Of a DNA stretch of 64,000 nt, positions 47,342 to 59,846 are shown piece by piece (positions within the stretch are counted from its first letter, which is position 1; every line of letters begins with the position of its first letter). A model generated the notes under the pieces. The model had not been told where the DNA came from. It saw only the letters and a list, made by a program, of their open reading frames with translations, and did not search any database. The stretch comes from Seiridium cupressi (Eukaryota > Ascomycota > Sordariomycetes > Amphisphaeriales > Sporocadaceae), in NCBI GenBank assembly GCA_036674765.1, contig JARVKI010000019.1, forward strand, positions 62,001-126,000. The letters are read 5' to 3'. A program made the position numbers and the translations under genes.

Positions 47342-50300
47342 GAGATACCCAATCACTCAACAAAAGGTGGAGAGCTAGGGCGTGCGGATGAAATATTTGC
47401 ATCCATGGATATGGCATTGCAATGCTAGGTCACTTGGAGTGAGCCGAGCATATAGTCAGAGATATGAATTGACGACCCCTTTACGACTTTTACTCATTTA
47501 ACTTGCACTATGTTTTGATGTGATATTTGCACCATTTCAATTTGGATCTGAGCCATGCCCAAGAAGCCAAGGTTTCACATTTACGTTGCTCACTGCAGAT
47601 CATGACAATCAACCTGATCTGTCGACTTACCTAGTCTTATCAGCCAGGTGGAGGTTCTTTGAGCTCTTTGCAATGAAGCTGACAAATGAACTTACCTGGA
47701 AATTCATAGGTGAATGTCTTGTCATAATACGGATTCTATTCGTATACTCCTACCGCAAGGGGCGTTGTGATAGCCAACAAAACCTTCAGAAGAGTAGTGA
47801 GCTTTATAGAGAGAGACAGGGGTGGCTATCTATTATATCTACTTCATGGCCAACAATGCCTCTGACCTGCTTGCCGAGTGTGGAGTTGACACCGCTCAAT
47901 AATGAGGGCGATAGTGCTAAATAACAACGGATTCTAGGGCATTGGTTTTCACCAACACAGCACAAGGATATGGATCGACTTGATTTTGATCAATGACTTG
48001 TGATTTTGGTATAGATCACAAGCCCTTACATAGTTGTAGTATTCGCAAGATCCCAAACTAGCAGTGCCGTCTATACCTTGTCTACTAATATGTCCCAGGA
48101 CTCACATTTGACAGCTAGAACCAGGGTTTTAGGGCCTTACTACCACCGATTGCATCGAGCCCACGTCTCGAAGGATCGAAAGCAGGCAGGTTGCGATAGG
48201 CCACTTTGACGGAGGGGGTAATTTCGTGAGGACATGGTGCAATTGTTCTAATCCAAGTTGTAGCTTAATCCTTTGAGAATGGTGTTGGTCGGAGAATGTA
48301 ATGTGAGGACGCCTGGTTGTTTGGTAAGCGTAATTGACATGTAATTTAGGACTCTGGGCACAGATGAGGCCAGGTTCTTGTGTAACTGTATAATGCTGCA
48401 GTGTGACCCGATCTGATTTGCTCGAAGTCACGCTACAGCGTATCTATCACGCAGGTCGAATGCGGTGGCTCAGTTTTTTAGTCACCGCTTAAGGTGAGAT
48501 TCAGTATAAAGTGGATATGAACGTTATGGTTCTCACATCTTTCATTTTAGCTACATTAGCGAACATACCCACATAGTAGTACAAGACTCGCGCTTCGGGC
48601 TATTCTTTGAAAAGTCTCTACTGCCAACTTGTCGCTCAGGCTTTTCTCAGAATTTCGGTTCCGGGTACAATTACTTGGCCTTAGAACAGTATATCTCGGA
48701 ATGTCAAAGCATCTTACGCCCTCATATATTATCATGCGGAGAATAGGTGACTTATTCAGTGCTGCTATACTACGCTACACTGTATGCTCAAGTGCCCCTG
48801 GGACTTTGGCTCCCGATGATGATACTCTACAGCGCACCACATCGCGCAAATAAATGACAAACACCTACTCAACGGTGTATTAAGTCCTATATCCGTAGGA
48901 TGGAGAGCGAAATGCAAGACCATGTTGGCATTGGTACACATTCGGCAGCTCTAACTCTGCAGTATGAAGCTCAATTGGTCCACACCCCGTCCAGGGCTCC
49001 ATTCAATAATTCTGAGTCGTGACCCGTTACTAGATACGAAACAACCTGGACCCACGTTTTGCAGATAGGAGTTATTCAGAATGATCTTTAATTCCCATCT
49101 CAGGAGGCCTTGTATGAGCTGACCTTCTCTGTTTCGTTTGCCTGGCTGGGTATATGCCATTTTCAAGATCTAATGGCTCTTTCAGTCAGCCACGGCCTTG
49201 TTGTGAAATGTTAAGTGGCATACAGCAGTGGATGAGAATATCTGGGCAACAGAAAATACGTGTAGACAGAAAACCAAAGAATCCCGGATGTCTGCTAAAC
49301 ATCATGGTGTTAGTGGTGTGCCATAAAATGTGTATAAGATGACCGTCCCGTCTTTCGCACCATCATGGGATTCACTGTTTGTGTGGTGTCTGTTTACTTG
49401 GATATGCTGTTTGGTTTAGCGTCCAAATTAGTTTGAGGCTCAAGTTCCTGACTGTATGCGCTCTAAAATTCCTAAGAAAGCAACTGATATCCAGGGCGGC
49501 GTCCCAGAAGACCATTTCTCTATGCTTCGATACTTGGACTTGGCGGCGGCGTAGCAGGCTCGGTTGTCCTTCTCAGCCGGCGACTACTCTTCTCCCTACC
49601 CCCGATCCTACTTACACTTCTTCGTATCACACGCTCCTCGCTCTCAAGGCCATCGCTCCCAACGGAACTCCTCATGATATTCCATTGCAGCCTCCTTCTC
49701 CTTCTCGGCCGCAAAGCACTTCTTGACCACCGCGTTCCTGCACTATTACTCCGCTTCGCACTTGTGCTGATTGTCCTGATGCTCCGCCCCCGACGCATAT
49801 CATCCTCGTCACTGCTGGTCCTAGTCCTCGTTCCCGTATGGGTCGCGCAGTGATGTCCACCGGCCCCAATTTCCCGTCATGCAAAAGCGCGGGTGGAAGA
49901 GACCTCGACGGAATGAGACAGTCAGTCCTGCTATTCCGTGACGATGCCTAAAGGCGAACCTCGCGCGGTATCGACGTTTGGGGGTGGAAGAAGTGTGATA
50001 TAATGGGCTTGAGGGGATGTGATACGTCTCCTTTGTGTCATCGGTCTCGGTATTGGTGGCGCTTGAGGGAGAAGTTGAGTTTGAGTCTTTGCGGAGGGCC
50101 TGATGGGGACCACTGGGGCTCACACGCTTCACTACATGTCGACGATAGGCTGACGAATACGTGAAAGGATACATCGTCCTTCGCGATGTGCACAGATGCG
50201 GAAATGACGTCCTTACTGGCCCATGGGCTAGTTTTCGGTAAGGCGGTTGGCGCCGTGATGGCTGTAATGGTGTTTTCCGTGATGGTGGTATACAGGTGTG

Positions 50301-50699
50301 ATTCGGTGGAATATGTATGGCAAACGACTCGTAGGGTGCCCGGGAAGTCGTACTGCAATGTTGGGAACGCCTACTATCGGTACCTCTATGAGAATTTGGA
50401 TTTCGGTTCGTCTTGCTGAATACCCATTGATGGCTTGGATGACGCTTTCTTGACTGTCCCTTCAGCGGAAACAGAAATTTCCGGAAATTCCAAAGAGTCC
50501 ATGGCTTTTGTTTGTTGGTTCTGATGCCAGGGGTCAGAGAACTCCCTGGACGCTGTTAGTGACCTTTGATACAAATTGCCTCCCAGCATACTGTTACGGG
50601 GAGTTACGATTGATTCAAGCTTAGTGAAATAACTCTATTTTTGTGAGATACTCCAATAGGTTTTCGTGGTTTATGAAAGGGATAATCTCCGCAACTATG
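47342..50699. other. gene-poor region with ambiguous coding-like frames
   Basis: About 3.3 kb. 47342-49500 shows nothing recognisable. Between 49520 and 50360 three minus-strand frames read like protein in turn: HVVKRVSPSGPHQALRKD; SSDEDDMRRGRSIRTISTS with an Arg run; and VVKKCFAAEKEKEAAMEYHE. A further minus frame at 50386-50589 contains MDSLEFPEISVSAE. I could not join them by clean splice sites, so they may be an unresolved gene, a decayed one or chance. Confidence 0.35.
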
Positions 50700-51866
50700 C
50701 TAAGCCCCATGGGGAGGTGTTTTATACCTCGCCGGCACGATTGTACGGGTGTTATTGCCCCATGGGACAATAGACGGCGGAGCAAAAGGAGTGAGTGGAA
50801 GCGAACAAGGAACAGCAGCGGGAGCGGGAGAAGGTGGCGATGAGGGCGGTTTCACCATTGGTATCGCATTTATTGGTGACCTGACTGACTTCCTGGGAGG
50901 TCCAACAGTTGCTGGGGGCTTGCTTGCGCCTAGTACGTACGTACGTGTCATATCGCCCCATGCGGGAGGGAAATTTGGACGGGAAATAAACCCGTTTTGT
51001 GCAAAGGAACCTCGAACAGCATGACTTATAGCTTGGTCGCTGCTTGCGGAACTCCTCCGGATAGCTGACGGGGGTTTCTTGCTAGGTGAACCAAGAGGAG
51101 GGGGAGGATCTGGGACAAGAGAAGACCCTGGTATCCTTTGACAGCTGGGAAATGGATAGGATTTGAGATTCTTACCATACCTTGGGGTGTCCTCGATATC
51201 TTTAGCATCTGTTTGGTCCAGCCCATGGTTGCTATAATGATTTGGCGATGTTGCCATCAGGGCGCGTTGTCTTCTACGAGCTGACTTCCCTTTACGACAC
51301 GGCGAGGACGCAGGCTGAACAGGTGTCTTCTGTTTTGAGACACGACCAGGTCCTACTCTCCTCCGTACACCCTTCCGCTTCTCTGTTTGCGCCCGTATGT
51401 TGTTCGTTGCAGACCACTCGATCTTGTCAGATGGTGCCGGGGGAGGCTCGATTTGTCCTTCCAAGACAAGGGCTTTAACAGCCTCATCGGTTGTGCAATC
51501 ATTTGCATTCCGATAAGCCCAAACGAGGACTCGATCATGTATGCGTCGTCCTTTACGGTCTCGTTTATCTCGCGGTATAATATTGGAGAGATCGAGAGAC
51601 TGAGTACCGTAGTCCGACGGAGTAGACGTAGTCTCGTTCGTTCTTGAATGAATATTGGTCGATGATGGGGACCGCTGGCGCAACTTTAATTCATCTGCAG
51701 GTCGTAGTGCTCTGCTACCTCGCTCGCGCCGCCGAGAATGACCATGTTTTCTTTCTGGCGTGAGATCATGGCGCTCAGATGACGGACTGGGGGTGCGGTG
51801 TCGGCTGTGGTTGATCTTGTGCTTCCGCCGAGCACTGGAGAATAGCCTTCGCCATATAGAAGGCAT
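50700..51866 (-). CDS. basic, largely disordered protein of unknown function
   Basis: A single exon of 388 aa from ATG 51866 (MPSIWRRLFSSARRKHK) to TAG. The composition is dominated by Arg, Ser and Pro: an RS-rich first 90 residues, a short ordered-looking block GRRIHDRVLVWAYRNANDCTTDE with VKALVLEGQIEPPP, basic KGKSARRRQR, and Pro-rich tails (VPDPPPPLGSPSKKPPS, VKPPSSPPSPAP). No catalytic motif, membrane segment or signal peptide. Such proteins often act as scaffolds or RNA-binding regulators, but nothing here proves it. The uninterrupted 388-codon frame with a Met start is the main support. Confidence 0.6.
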   Translation of the reverse strand: MPSIWRRLFSSARRKHKINHSRHRTPSPSSERHDLTPERKHGHSRRRERGSRALRPADELKLRQRSPSSTNIHSRTNETTSTPSDYGTQSLDLSNIIPRDKRDRKGRRIHDRVLVWAYRNANDCTTDEAVKALVLEGQIEPPPAPSDKIEWSATNNIRAQTEKRKGVRRRVGPGRVSKQKTPVQPASSPCRKGKSARRRQRALMATSPNHYSNHGLDQTDAKDIEDTPRYGKNLKSYPFPSCQRIPGSSLVPDPPPPLGSPSKKPPSAIRRSSASSDQAISHAVRGSFAQNGFISRPNFPPAWGDMTRTYVLGASKPPATVGPPRKSVRSPINAIPMVKPPSSPPSPAPAAVPCSLPLTPFAPPSIVPWGNNTRTIVPARYKTPPHGA

Positions 51867-52266
51867 CGGATATGCTTGCTCAATATCTGTGGGCGCCTGC
51901 TGTGTAATGAGACTTGGAATACCAATTCAACCTGATATATTGATAACGAAAAGGATATTTGGCAGTTGGGTGTCTGAGCATGATTTGCCATGACAGTTGA
52001 ACTTAAGTCAACAGGCGTAGTTAAAGGTAAGTTGAGTAAGAGAATGTAGAAAGACTGCTGAATCACAGACATATGCACGGCAAGATGTGTGGTGGCCGCA
52101 AGTAACAAATTGAGTCATGATTCAGTGTCGTTGGTTGAGACGTGTGTAACCTTTCTACGGATAATGGTATAATACAAACATTGTCTATGAGTCTCCCCTG
52201 TTTCATCATCGGTACTCTGAGGATACAGCAGGCCTTCCCTACCCTCTAGCCTAGGCTTCACAAGTC
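51867..52266. other. tandem intergenic spacer
   Basis: 400 bases between the start of the disordered-protein gene and the stop of MIC12. No feature is identified. Confidence 0.4.
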
Positions 52267-53176
52267 TTATACCCCTCTCAATACAGCAGTACTCCTCTTG
52301 TCGATTGGCACATATCGCTCAGCAAGTGTCTCTTCCACCGACTGATTTATACCACTTGGCTTCTCGTATCTTTGCTTCAGCGTTCGCTCTACTGGCGATA
52401 GCTTCTCGTCGATCTTGCCTTCAAGCACTTCTTCGGCACCGACAAGCTTCTGGTGGGCAATACCCAGAGCTTCCTTGCCCTTCTCGATACCTCGTCCAAC
52501 AGCGTTGAATATCGACCCCTTAGCCTCTTGTGCTTCTGCTTGAGTTTTGCTCGCAGCATCAGCTCCGCGGGCCTTGGCGTCAGCATATGCACTCTTGGCG
52601 GCGTCTGTTACGCTACCCGCCTTCTCACTGACAACAGCGTTTGCCTTGTCTGCGGCAAGCTTGGTCTCCCTCTTCAAATCTTCCCTGGCTGCAGCGAAAG
52701 CTTGGGCAGCCTTCTCCTCGCCCTTTTCAACATCGTCAATAGATCTGCCGAGCGCCCTTGCCCACAAGCGGCCCACTGCTGTCTCGACGCCCTCGCAGAC
52801 CTCATTCCAGTCGGTGTTTTGCACCCATCGCACCTCTTTCTCAAGTTCTGCATTCCATTTGTCCTTGGCGGTCTCAAGAAAGTTTTCCCTCTCTTGTGCA
52901 GCAACCTCCGAGCGTGAAGGTTGATACACCGGCGGCAGGGGGTCTGTGATGCCGGATACTATGTAGTTGTTGGCGCGCAGAATGGCGGATTGGCGCTCGC
53001 GGTTGCGTTGGTGGGCAAGCACGGTAAGGTAGGCGAGAGAAAGGGTCAGGGTCACGCCTCCGGTCTGTGAGTTATATGTTAGTATGTGTGCTGATATGTT
53101 GCCATCGCCGGCAGAATTCGAAGCATGGAATCAGTGGTGTCGAGGCAGCACATACGAAGCCGGTGGTGAAGCCCAT
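52267..53176 (-). CDS. MIC12: MICOS complex subunit Mic12 (Aim5/Fmp51)
   Basis: Exons 53176-53156 (21 nt, MGFTTGF) and 53064-52267 give 272 aa; the intron has donor GTATGT, a CTAAC branch site and acceptor CACAG. Residues ~8-28 (TGGVTLTLSLAYLTVLAHQ) form a single N-terminal membrane segment, followed by QRNRERQSAILRA and the family tract WNAELEKEVRWVQNTDWNEV. The remainder is a long Ala/Lys/Glu-rich coiled region. Mic12 sits in the mitochondrial inner membrane with the Mic60/Mic10 machinery that shapes cristae junctions. The gene is head to head with a mitochondrial ribosomal protein gene. Confidence 0.88.
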
Positions 53177-53608
53177 GGTGAGCTATGCTTGCGCGCACAA
53201 GGGCGCAGACTGATGATGGCAGCTCAATCGCGGGATGCGCACCCAATTGAATCTGGTGGAAGCTTGAGAGGCGCTCAAAGCTCAGGTGCCACGCCTAAAG
53301 GTCAATCCTTTGACAAGAAGATGAACCGATTGACGTTCAAGCTTGCCATCCTAGAAATGACGAAAGTCGCGCTTGGTTCTGCCACCAAAAATCCACCCCG
53401 GGCCCGCCAAGCCCGGAGCCCCTAGTCCGATCAGCGGCCAGCAGCGAAAGCTCCCAAAAATTTCCCAGCTCAGCTCGGGCCATCTGCAATGGGGGTCGCG
53501 CAAGGGGAGCTCCAGTCCAATTCGACGACGCCTTTCCCGAGTTCACCCATTCCCATACAACCCCAGATCACCAATTGACATCTTGCTGTCCGAGGACGAC
53601 ATTCCAAG
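53177..53608. promoter_or_regulatory. bidirectional promoter of MIC12 and mitochondrial bL17
   Basis: 432 bases between two divergent start codons, both of nucleus-encoded mitochondrial proteins. The bL17 side is C-rich. No canonical TATA is seen. Confidence 0.55.
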
Positions 53609-54315
53609 ATGGCAGGAGGCCTGGTTAAATACCGGCACTTGAGCCGTAACTCAGCACATCGACAAGCGCTGCTGCGCAACTTGGTCACATCCCTGGTCAA
53701 GCACGAGAGCATACGGACGACTTGGGCAAAGGCGAAGGAGACACAGCGGCTGGCGGACAAGCTGATTACATTGGCGAAACGAAACAACGAGACGGCGAGA
53801 AGGAAAGCGACTGGTATCCTCTTCGTATGTACCGCCCGTGGAGGAGCTCAGGTATCCCCAGTCATGTGCGAATACTGATACCGTGATCCTTGGAATAGAC
53901 ACCACACGATCTTCTTCCGAAACTGTTCACAACTCTGCGACAACGGTATGAGGACCGGCCAGGCGGCTATACGCGTGTGCTACGCACCGAGCCCAAATCT
54001 ACATATGATCAAGCGCCCACTGCAATCCTCGAATTTGTCGACGGACCTAAAGACATGCGCTTTCACATGACGGCTGCCATCTACGCTCGTAACCAAGCTC
54101 TGGGTCTCAAGGCGACCAATATCACACGGTTGAACCGCAAGAAGGCCACGCAATTTCGCGAGGGAGGAAAAGAAGAGTTCGACGGCATGGTCGAGAAACT
54201 GAAAGGACTAGGCTTTGGTGAGAGTGCCGAGGAGAAGAGGGCTAGGCACGAGATGAGATTAGAGATGCTAAGGGAGAACAAGAAGAACGCCAAGGGTGTC
54301 AAAGGCAAACCATAA
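53609..54315 (+). CDS. MRPL8: mitochondrial large-subunit ribosomal protein bL17m
   Basis: Exons 53609-53824 and 53899-54315 (donor GTATGT, acceptor GGAATAG, phase 0) give 210 aa. The N-terminal MAGGLVKYRHLSRNSAHRQ is followed by LLRNLVTSLVKHESIRTTWAKAKE, the bL17 core. After the intron come TPHDLLPKLFTTLRQRYEDRPGGYTRVLRTEPK and AILEFVDGPKDMRF, the conserved C-terminal half of the bacterial-type domain. A Lys/Glu-rich extension of ~80 residues is typical of fungal mitochondrial versions. No separate cleavable presequence is evident; the basic N-terminus probably targets the matrix. Confidence 0.93.
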
Positions 54316-54569
54316 GTCGAGCAAGAGGCGCCTTTGAATGAGAGCGTTGCCGTTCAAGGCAAGGGCGAGAAGAACGTCAGCGTCATGAGGTAGAAGGGCC
54401 CGAATCGACCACAAACATGCCTTTGGGATCGCGCAAGAACTGTATTATATGGACATGCCCAATCTTGACGCTTTCAAGGTTCAGGGGAGCTGTATGAGAA
54501 ATATGTACAATTTGAACATGGGGCACCAAATCTGCCTACTATAAACGGAAGGCTGTACAATCAACCAAT

Positions 54570-56764
54570 CTAGATAAAGTCAAATGTATCACCACGCTCC
54601 CGGATCATCTTGCCCACTCTCTTGCTCCCGACAACCCGTTCCAGCTTGAAGAGATCATACTTGCTAAACATGACTCTGACTGTGCCCATGCCCGGCTCCA
54701 GTTTTGCGTCCTGCTCACTTTTGCCTAGGAAACCACCCGCGATCTCTCTGTAAAAGATCGGATTGTCTGGCAGTCCGTAGAAAATGACGCGCCGTACCCC
54801 ATTCAGCATGTAGCGCCTGAAATGGTGCGCACGTTCAGTGTAAAGTAGGACTTTATGTCGTCCGTTCAAGAAATGCGAACGCGCCCTTGAAGCCTCGGGG
54901 ATGTCTGCATACTCGGAAATTGTCCCAAAGGTAAGGCTCGAAACAGCGTCATTAGATGCGAAGTAATTTCGCACTCGTACAAAATCCAGATATGAGGGTA
55001 CGAAGATCAATGTGCCATGAGCGTCCTTTGCACGCTTGACCAAGGTGGGCAGGATGGCAGATGTGAAGTACTCAAAGCGAGCGTCGGGCTCGCCAGAGAT
55101 TGAGGACGATTCAAAACGGGAGAATGTCTGTTTTGCTTTGACCCCTAATTCCTGGATTGTGCCTAGGTATTCCGGCTGAACTCTGACACGACCTGCCCAA
55201 TTCTCGCAGGAGCGATGTAGTTCTGACAACTCGGGCGTATTAAAGGCAGAGAAGATAAGCGTTTGTCGGTATTTGGCGGCTTGCTGCTCGAGATACCATT
55301 CTCTCACCCTGCTGATGTCACAGCCATGCAGGTCTCGTGGCTGGAGATTGAGGTGCTCGAAGATGAACTCAATGTGTTCCCAATTCTGCATCAGCAGCGC
55401 ATCGGCCTGGTCAACAATGACGACCTCGATGGAAGAAAGGTAGTCATAATCAAGCTTTTTGTTCTTCTCCTTGGTCTCGTCGGAGCCGATCGCCATGCGA
55501 AGGCCTAGGGGGCTTGCAATCAGGATGTCAGAACTGTAGAACTGCGCGAAGTACTTGATAGTCTTCCGAGTAAACTTGATGCCCAAGCGAAACATGTCGT
55601 CGTCATTACCCTCAAAAAGATCGCGAAAATCCTCCGGCCGATCCGACGTAAACTTACTATCCTTGTCTTGGTAGGATTCGTCGAAGCGCTTGCGGTTTTC
55701 TTGCTGGTCTGGCTCACAAATGCGGCAGATGGTCTTGACCATCTTTACGGCCGATTCTCTGGTTGGAAGAAGCATAAGCACTTTGGGCCGGGTATATCCT
55801 TGGTCTCTTGGCTCGAACTCAGTATCTTCTCCCTCCTTGGCCAGTTTGGCGTTATTTTTTATGACACGGTCTCTGGTCTTGAATACATGGTTGATGGCAT
55901 GTAGAGAGGCCATCTGCCGTATAAGTTCGGCATTCCTTGGAGCTCTCCCACAGAAGAGAAGATCATTATATCCAAAGGTGAGGGGGTACAAGACCTGTTC
56001 GAGGCTGTCAAGCGTTGGGCGCTTTGCGGCGGCTTCTCCGACCCTCTGTTTCAGTTTCAAATCCGACGTCGTCGAAATAGTAGACAGAGGCCGAGTGGAT
56101 TGGGCAGAGTCTTTCCCTGGTAGAATCCTCGTTAACCGCCACTTGTTTAACTCCACTTGATTTGTTGAAATCTCCTTGGCTGCAATTGCCTCTAGCCGTC
56201 GAGAAACCTGCGCATTGTCAGGGTGAGCGAAGTGTGATTCAAAAGGATCAGAGTCGTCTGGCGCCTCGTCGTCGGAGTCATCGTCCTCATCCGCGACTTC
56301 GTCTGCTGGGTCCTCTTCAAGCTCCTCGACCAAGTCCACATCTTGAGCTCGGTCCTCATCAGCGTCATCCTCGGTGTCATCATGTAACGACTGGTCATTC
56401 TTCGGTGAATGGTCAAGTTTCCTTCGCTTTGTCTGCGGGGCTTGATCTTTTGCGAAGCTCTGCATCAAAGCCAAATATGGCTTGTTTGATGCACCCTTTT
56501 CTTCCTCATCCTCAGACTCATCGTCTTCAATTTCAGATTCTTCCTCTGACGGAGGACCATCTTCTAATGCCTCGCTGTCTGAATCTCTAAGAAGTCGTTA
56601 GTTGAATACACGTTTCATGTCGCTAGCCGTACAGGCACTCACACTATTTCTGCGAGTCTTGCATTGTTGAATTTCGGACCATAAGTCCGCTTCACTGGTT
56701 TGCCGCCTTTGCCACCGAGTGCACGACGCTTGACCCCTCCTGAAAACTTCCCTCTTGGTGGCAT
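54570..56764 (-). CDS. UTP25: U3 snoRNP-associated protein Utp25
   Basis: Exons 56764-56643 and 56586-54570 (donor GTGAGT, acceptor TTCTTAG, phase 2) give 712 aa. The N-terminus is basic ([20 protein letters not shown]), then very acidic ([10 protein letters not shown]; runs of Asp/Glu to about residue 130). The rest is a degenerate DEAD-box-like helicase fold: [65 protein letters not shown] and [17 protein letters not shown]. The usual Walker lysine and DEAD box are absent, as in all Utp25 proteins, so ATP hydrolysis is not expected. It acts in the nucleolus in 18S rRNA processing. It diverges from eIF3f. Confidence 0.94.
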
Positions 56765-57183
56765 ACTGATTTATTTGGGGGACAAAAACAGTGAGGATGG
56801 TGTTGTACACTTTCCACAAACTTTCCGCCAGGGTAGTACAGAGGGGAGAAAAAAAAAGTTGATCAGCCTCGCAGAAAATGACACCTTGAGCCGCGCAGCC
56901 TCGCACTACATGGCCCCACCCCTGGCAGACCTGCAAGACCTGGATTCTTCTGAACCCGCTATCTTATCTTAGCGCGCACAACCCCTCGTCCGCCTGAGGA
57001 AAGCGCAACAGCTGAGTTGAAAATTCATGGAAATTTCGACCGAGAGTGCAGAAGGGGAAAAACGGGTCCAGCGACGAAGCGACGAACCATCACACGGACG
57101 ACCACACTCCTGCCAGCCAAAACACCACAGCCCACCCAAGACGCCCAGAATCTGTCAACATCTCTGGCGTCAAACCACCCAAC
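56765..57183. promoter_or_regulatory. bidirectional promoter of UTP25 and eIF3f
   Basis: 419 bases between divergent start codons. The eIF3f side has long A/C-rich leader sequence. No TATA box is seen. Confidence 0.55.
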
Positions 57184-58436
57184 ATGGCTGTGGACACAGA
57201 GACCTTCTTGCACCTGTCGCGGCCTCTGGCGCCGACGGTCAACTTGCAGAGCAGCATTGCCCCGCTCTCCGTTAACATCCAGCCTCAGGTATGTTGAAGT
57301 CGCCTTCGCTTCACCTCTCCGCTTCACCTCTGCTTCAATATTCTCTCGGGCCGGCCATACCTATTTCAGGCTGCCCAAAATAATACGATTACATATCGGA
57401 TGTTGCTCTACATATTCCCCCGTCTGGCATCCCACCGTCCTGCTCACCATCTACCTTCCAGGCTATCCTCTCTATCCTCGACCATGCAGTCCGTCGCGAC
57501 ACCCCAGCTACGCCCACCACATCTTCGCGCGTTATCGGCGCCTTAATAGGATCACGTAACGAAGATGGCAGCGAAGTCTCTGTGTCATCTACCTTCGCCA
57601 TCCCGCACACGGAGAACGAGGATCAGGTTGAGGTGGACGTGGAATATCAGAAGAACATGCTTAACCTTCACCTGAAGGCTTCGCCGCGCGAGACACTGCT
57701 AGGATGGTACACGACGTCGCACGAGCTTAATAGCTTCAGTGCTCTGATCCAGAACTTTTTTGCCAGCCCCGAAACCGGCACATTTCCTCACCCCGCCGTA
57801 CACTTGACCGTTTCCACCGACCCTGGCGCAGACGTTCAACTCAAGTCATATATCTCTGCCCCCGTTGCGGTCAACGCGGAGCGTGCTGCTGAGAGCTGCC
57901 TCTTCATCCAGGTGCCCCACAAGGTCATTTACAATGACGCTGAGCGATCCGCCCTCGAACTCATCTCCTCAGCCAAGGACAACGAGTCGCGATCGGCACC
58001 CCTTCCTTCTGACGTTGAAGGTCTTGCCCGTTCTATCGAGTCAAGTATCGATCTCCTTGAGAGGGTATCTGGTTGGATCGGAGAAATCTTGGACGAGGAG
58101 CGCGAGCCGAACAATGCTCTAGGCCAATACCTCATGTCAGCGTTGTCGCTTGCCCCCAAGGTCGATGCCGCAAGCATCGAGCACGACTTCAACAACCACA
58201 TCCAAGATGTCCTAATGGTGTCATACTTGGCCAACAGCATTCGCACTCAAATCGACCTGAGTCAGCGATTAGCAACAGCCGTCATTAGCGACGAAAAGGT
58301 CGATAAGGAGGATGGTGACAAGAGAGGCGACCGTGGCGATAAGAGGGGAGGTCGCGGTGGCAGGGGTGGCCGAGGCGGAGGCCGTGGCGGAAGAGAACAG
58401 CGTGAGCCAAGGGAGCCGAGGGAGCCTGCCGAGTGA
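57184..58436 (+). CDS. eIF3f: translation initiation factor eIF3 subunit f
   Basis: Exons 57184-57288 and 57462-58436 (donor GTATGT, acceptor TTCCAG, phase 0) give 359 aa. The N-terminal [20 protein letters not shown] joins across the intron to [12 protein letters not shown], then [20 protein letters not shown], the start of the MPN domain (about 25-160). The domain lacks the JAMM zinc residues, as expected for a structural MPN- subunit. The C-terminal helices ([38 protein letters not shown]) match the eIF3f dimerisation region. The extreme C-terminus is RGG-rich with three REP repeats, a fungal addition that could bind RNA. It is part of the cytosolic eIF3 complex. Confidence 0.95.
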
Positions 58437-59846
58437 ACAGGAAATATATTTTCCATCACCATCACGCTATGATCACTAGGACTTCTGGTATCATCAATTA
58501 GGAAGTTATCCTTGGAGGTGCACAATTAGTGCTTCCCCTGAAAACCAGACAAAGTTGCCGGACCGGTCTCTGGTTGGCTTTTACTGCATCATACTAGTTG
58601 CATGGCGAGGAGCTAGGGTACAAAAGCCATGCGACACCATTACGTGCAGTATATTAGGCGTTCTTGTCCGGATGACTCTGAGACTATAGAGAACTGAATT
58701 TATGAGGTTACAGATTAACGAGATTACTTACGTGATATCATTCCTGCTTGGGCTGTTCACTTCTCTGACTTGACCAAGGTCCAAATACATATAATTGGGC
58801 TACTTGGGTTGTGAGAGTATGGCATTGTGTGCTCTAACCCAAACAAAAGGCCAGCCGTACATGCCATCATACGATTTACTCGTTTCCCAGATTTCTTCAA
58901 AGAGTGGCTCACGGGAATTGAAAGTCCACTCCTCACTCATCTCAGCTGTTACACTTGCTATAATCTATAACAAGTCTACCGGTGATAGACCACACGCTCA
59001 TCGCCGAAGTTAAAATCACACTGTTTGTGCATATTCAGATGTATTCTTTCAACTTCGGCAGAAGTCTAGTTCTAAGACAATAACGACAGGAACACAGCAA
59101 GTCATAATCTCTGTCTTTCTCGCAGAATAGAGACTGACACTCATTCAAGCAATCGCATCTACCTTCCCTCACTCACTTTTTTTCAGGCCGTAGCAGATCA
59201 AGCACGAGTACTACAGGGTGAGGCACCACATGGGTAGGGCGACTCTAGAGTCAACTTCGAGGCTCGTCCTGGTATCGAAACGACAAGTACCGAGGGTTTT
59301 GAAGTCATGTGTAGAAATCACTGTCAGATAACGATCCTGTGAACATAAGAAACGGACACAACTCATGGATAGAACGACTAAATTGACCGTCATTCCAGAA
59401 ATCGTTCTTGGCGGATAACAAGACTAGGTTGCGGATTGTTGACAAGATCACAGGGCATCAAAGAGCATAACGGACGAGACGAAATAACACAACGTTGCCC
59501 CGCGAGGTAGCGACTTTGGAAGCTATGTTATGTTTACCCATTTGAACCATCTGATCGATTGCCAGCCAATACGCTGGTTGTATTGTGCCCCAGATCTGCC
59601 AGATATGTTTTGGATTAGATACCTACTGGGACTGGAATGACGCTTGTTGTGTGGATATATGACGGATAAGTAGCGGTAAATACTTTAGCCGCACACAAGT
59701 TGACTTCCATTCCCCACCTCCCGAGCCACCTACCAAATGTCCCGGTATTTGTACGTCTTCTGTGGGAGAAGCACGCTGCTTAAGTATACTCTGTCTCCGT
59801 TTTCTGTCCTGATACTTTGTTGCAAGTGAGCACCCGGGAGACTTAG
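58437..59846. other. gene-poor region
   Basis: About 1.4 kb between eIF3f and a regulator pseudogene. Frames at 58795-59013 and 59623-59904 carry no known domain. I see nothing else. Confidence 0.45.

Noticed and set aside
50932..50948. Short TACG tandem run
   Set aside because: About four units inside a supported coding frame; too short to be a meaningful repeat.
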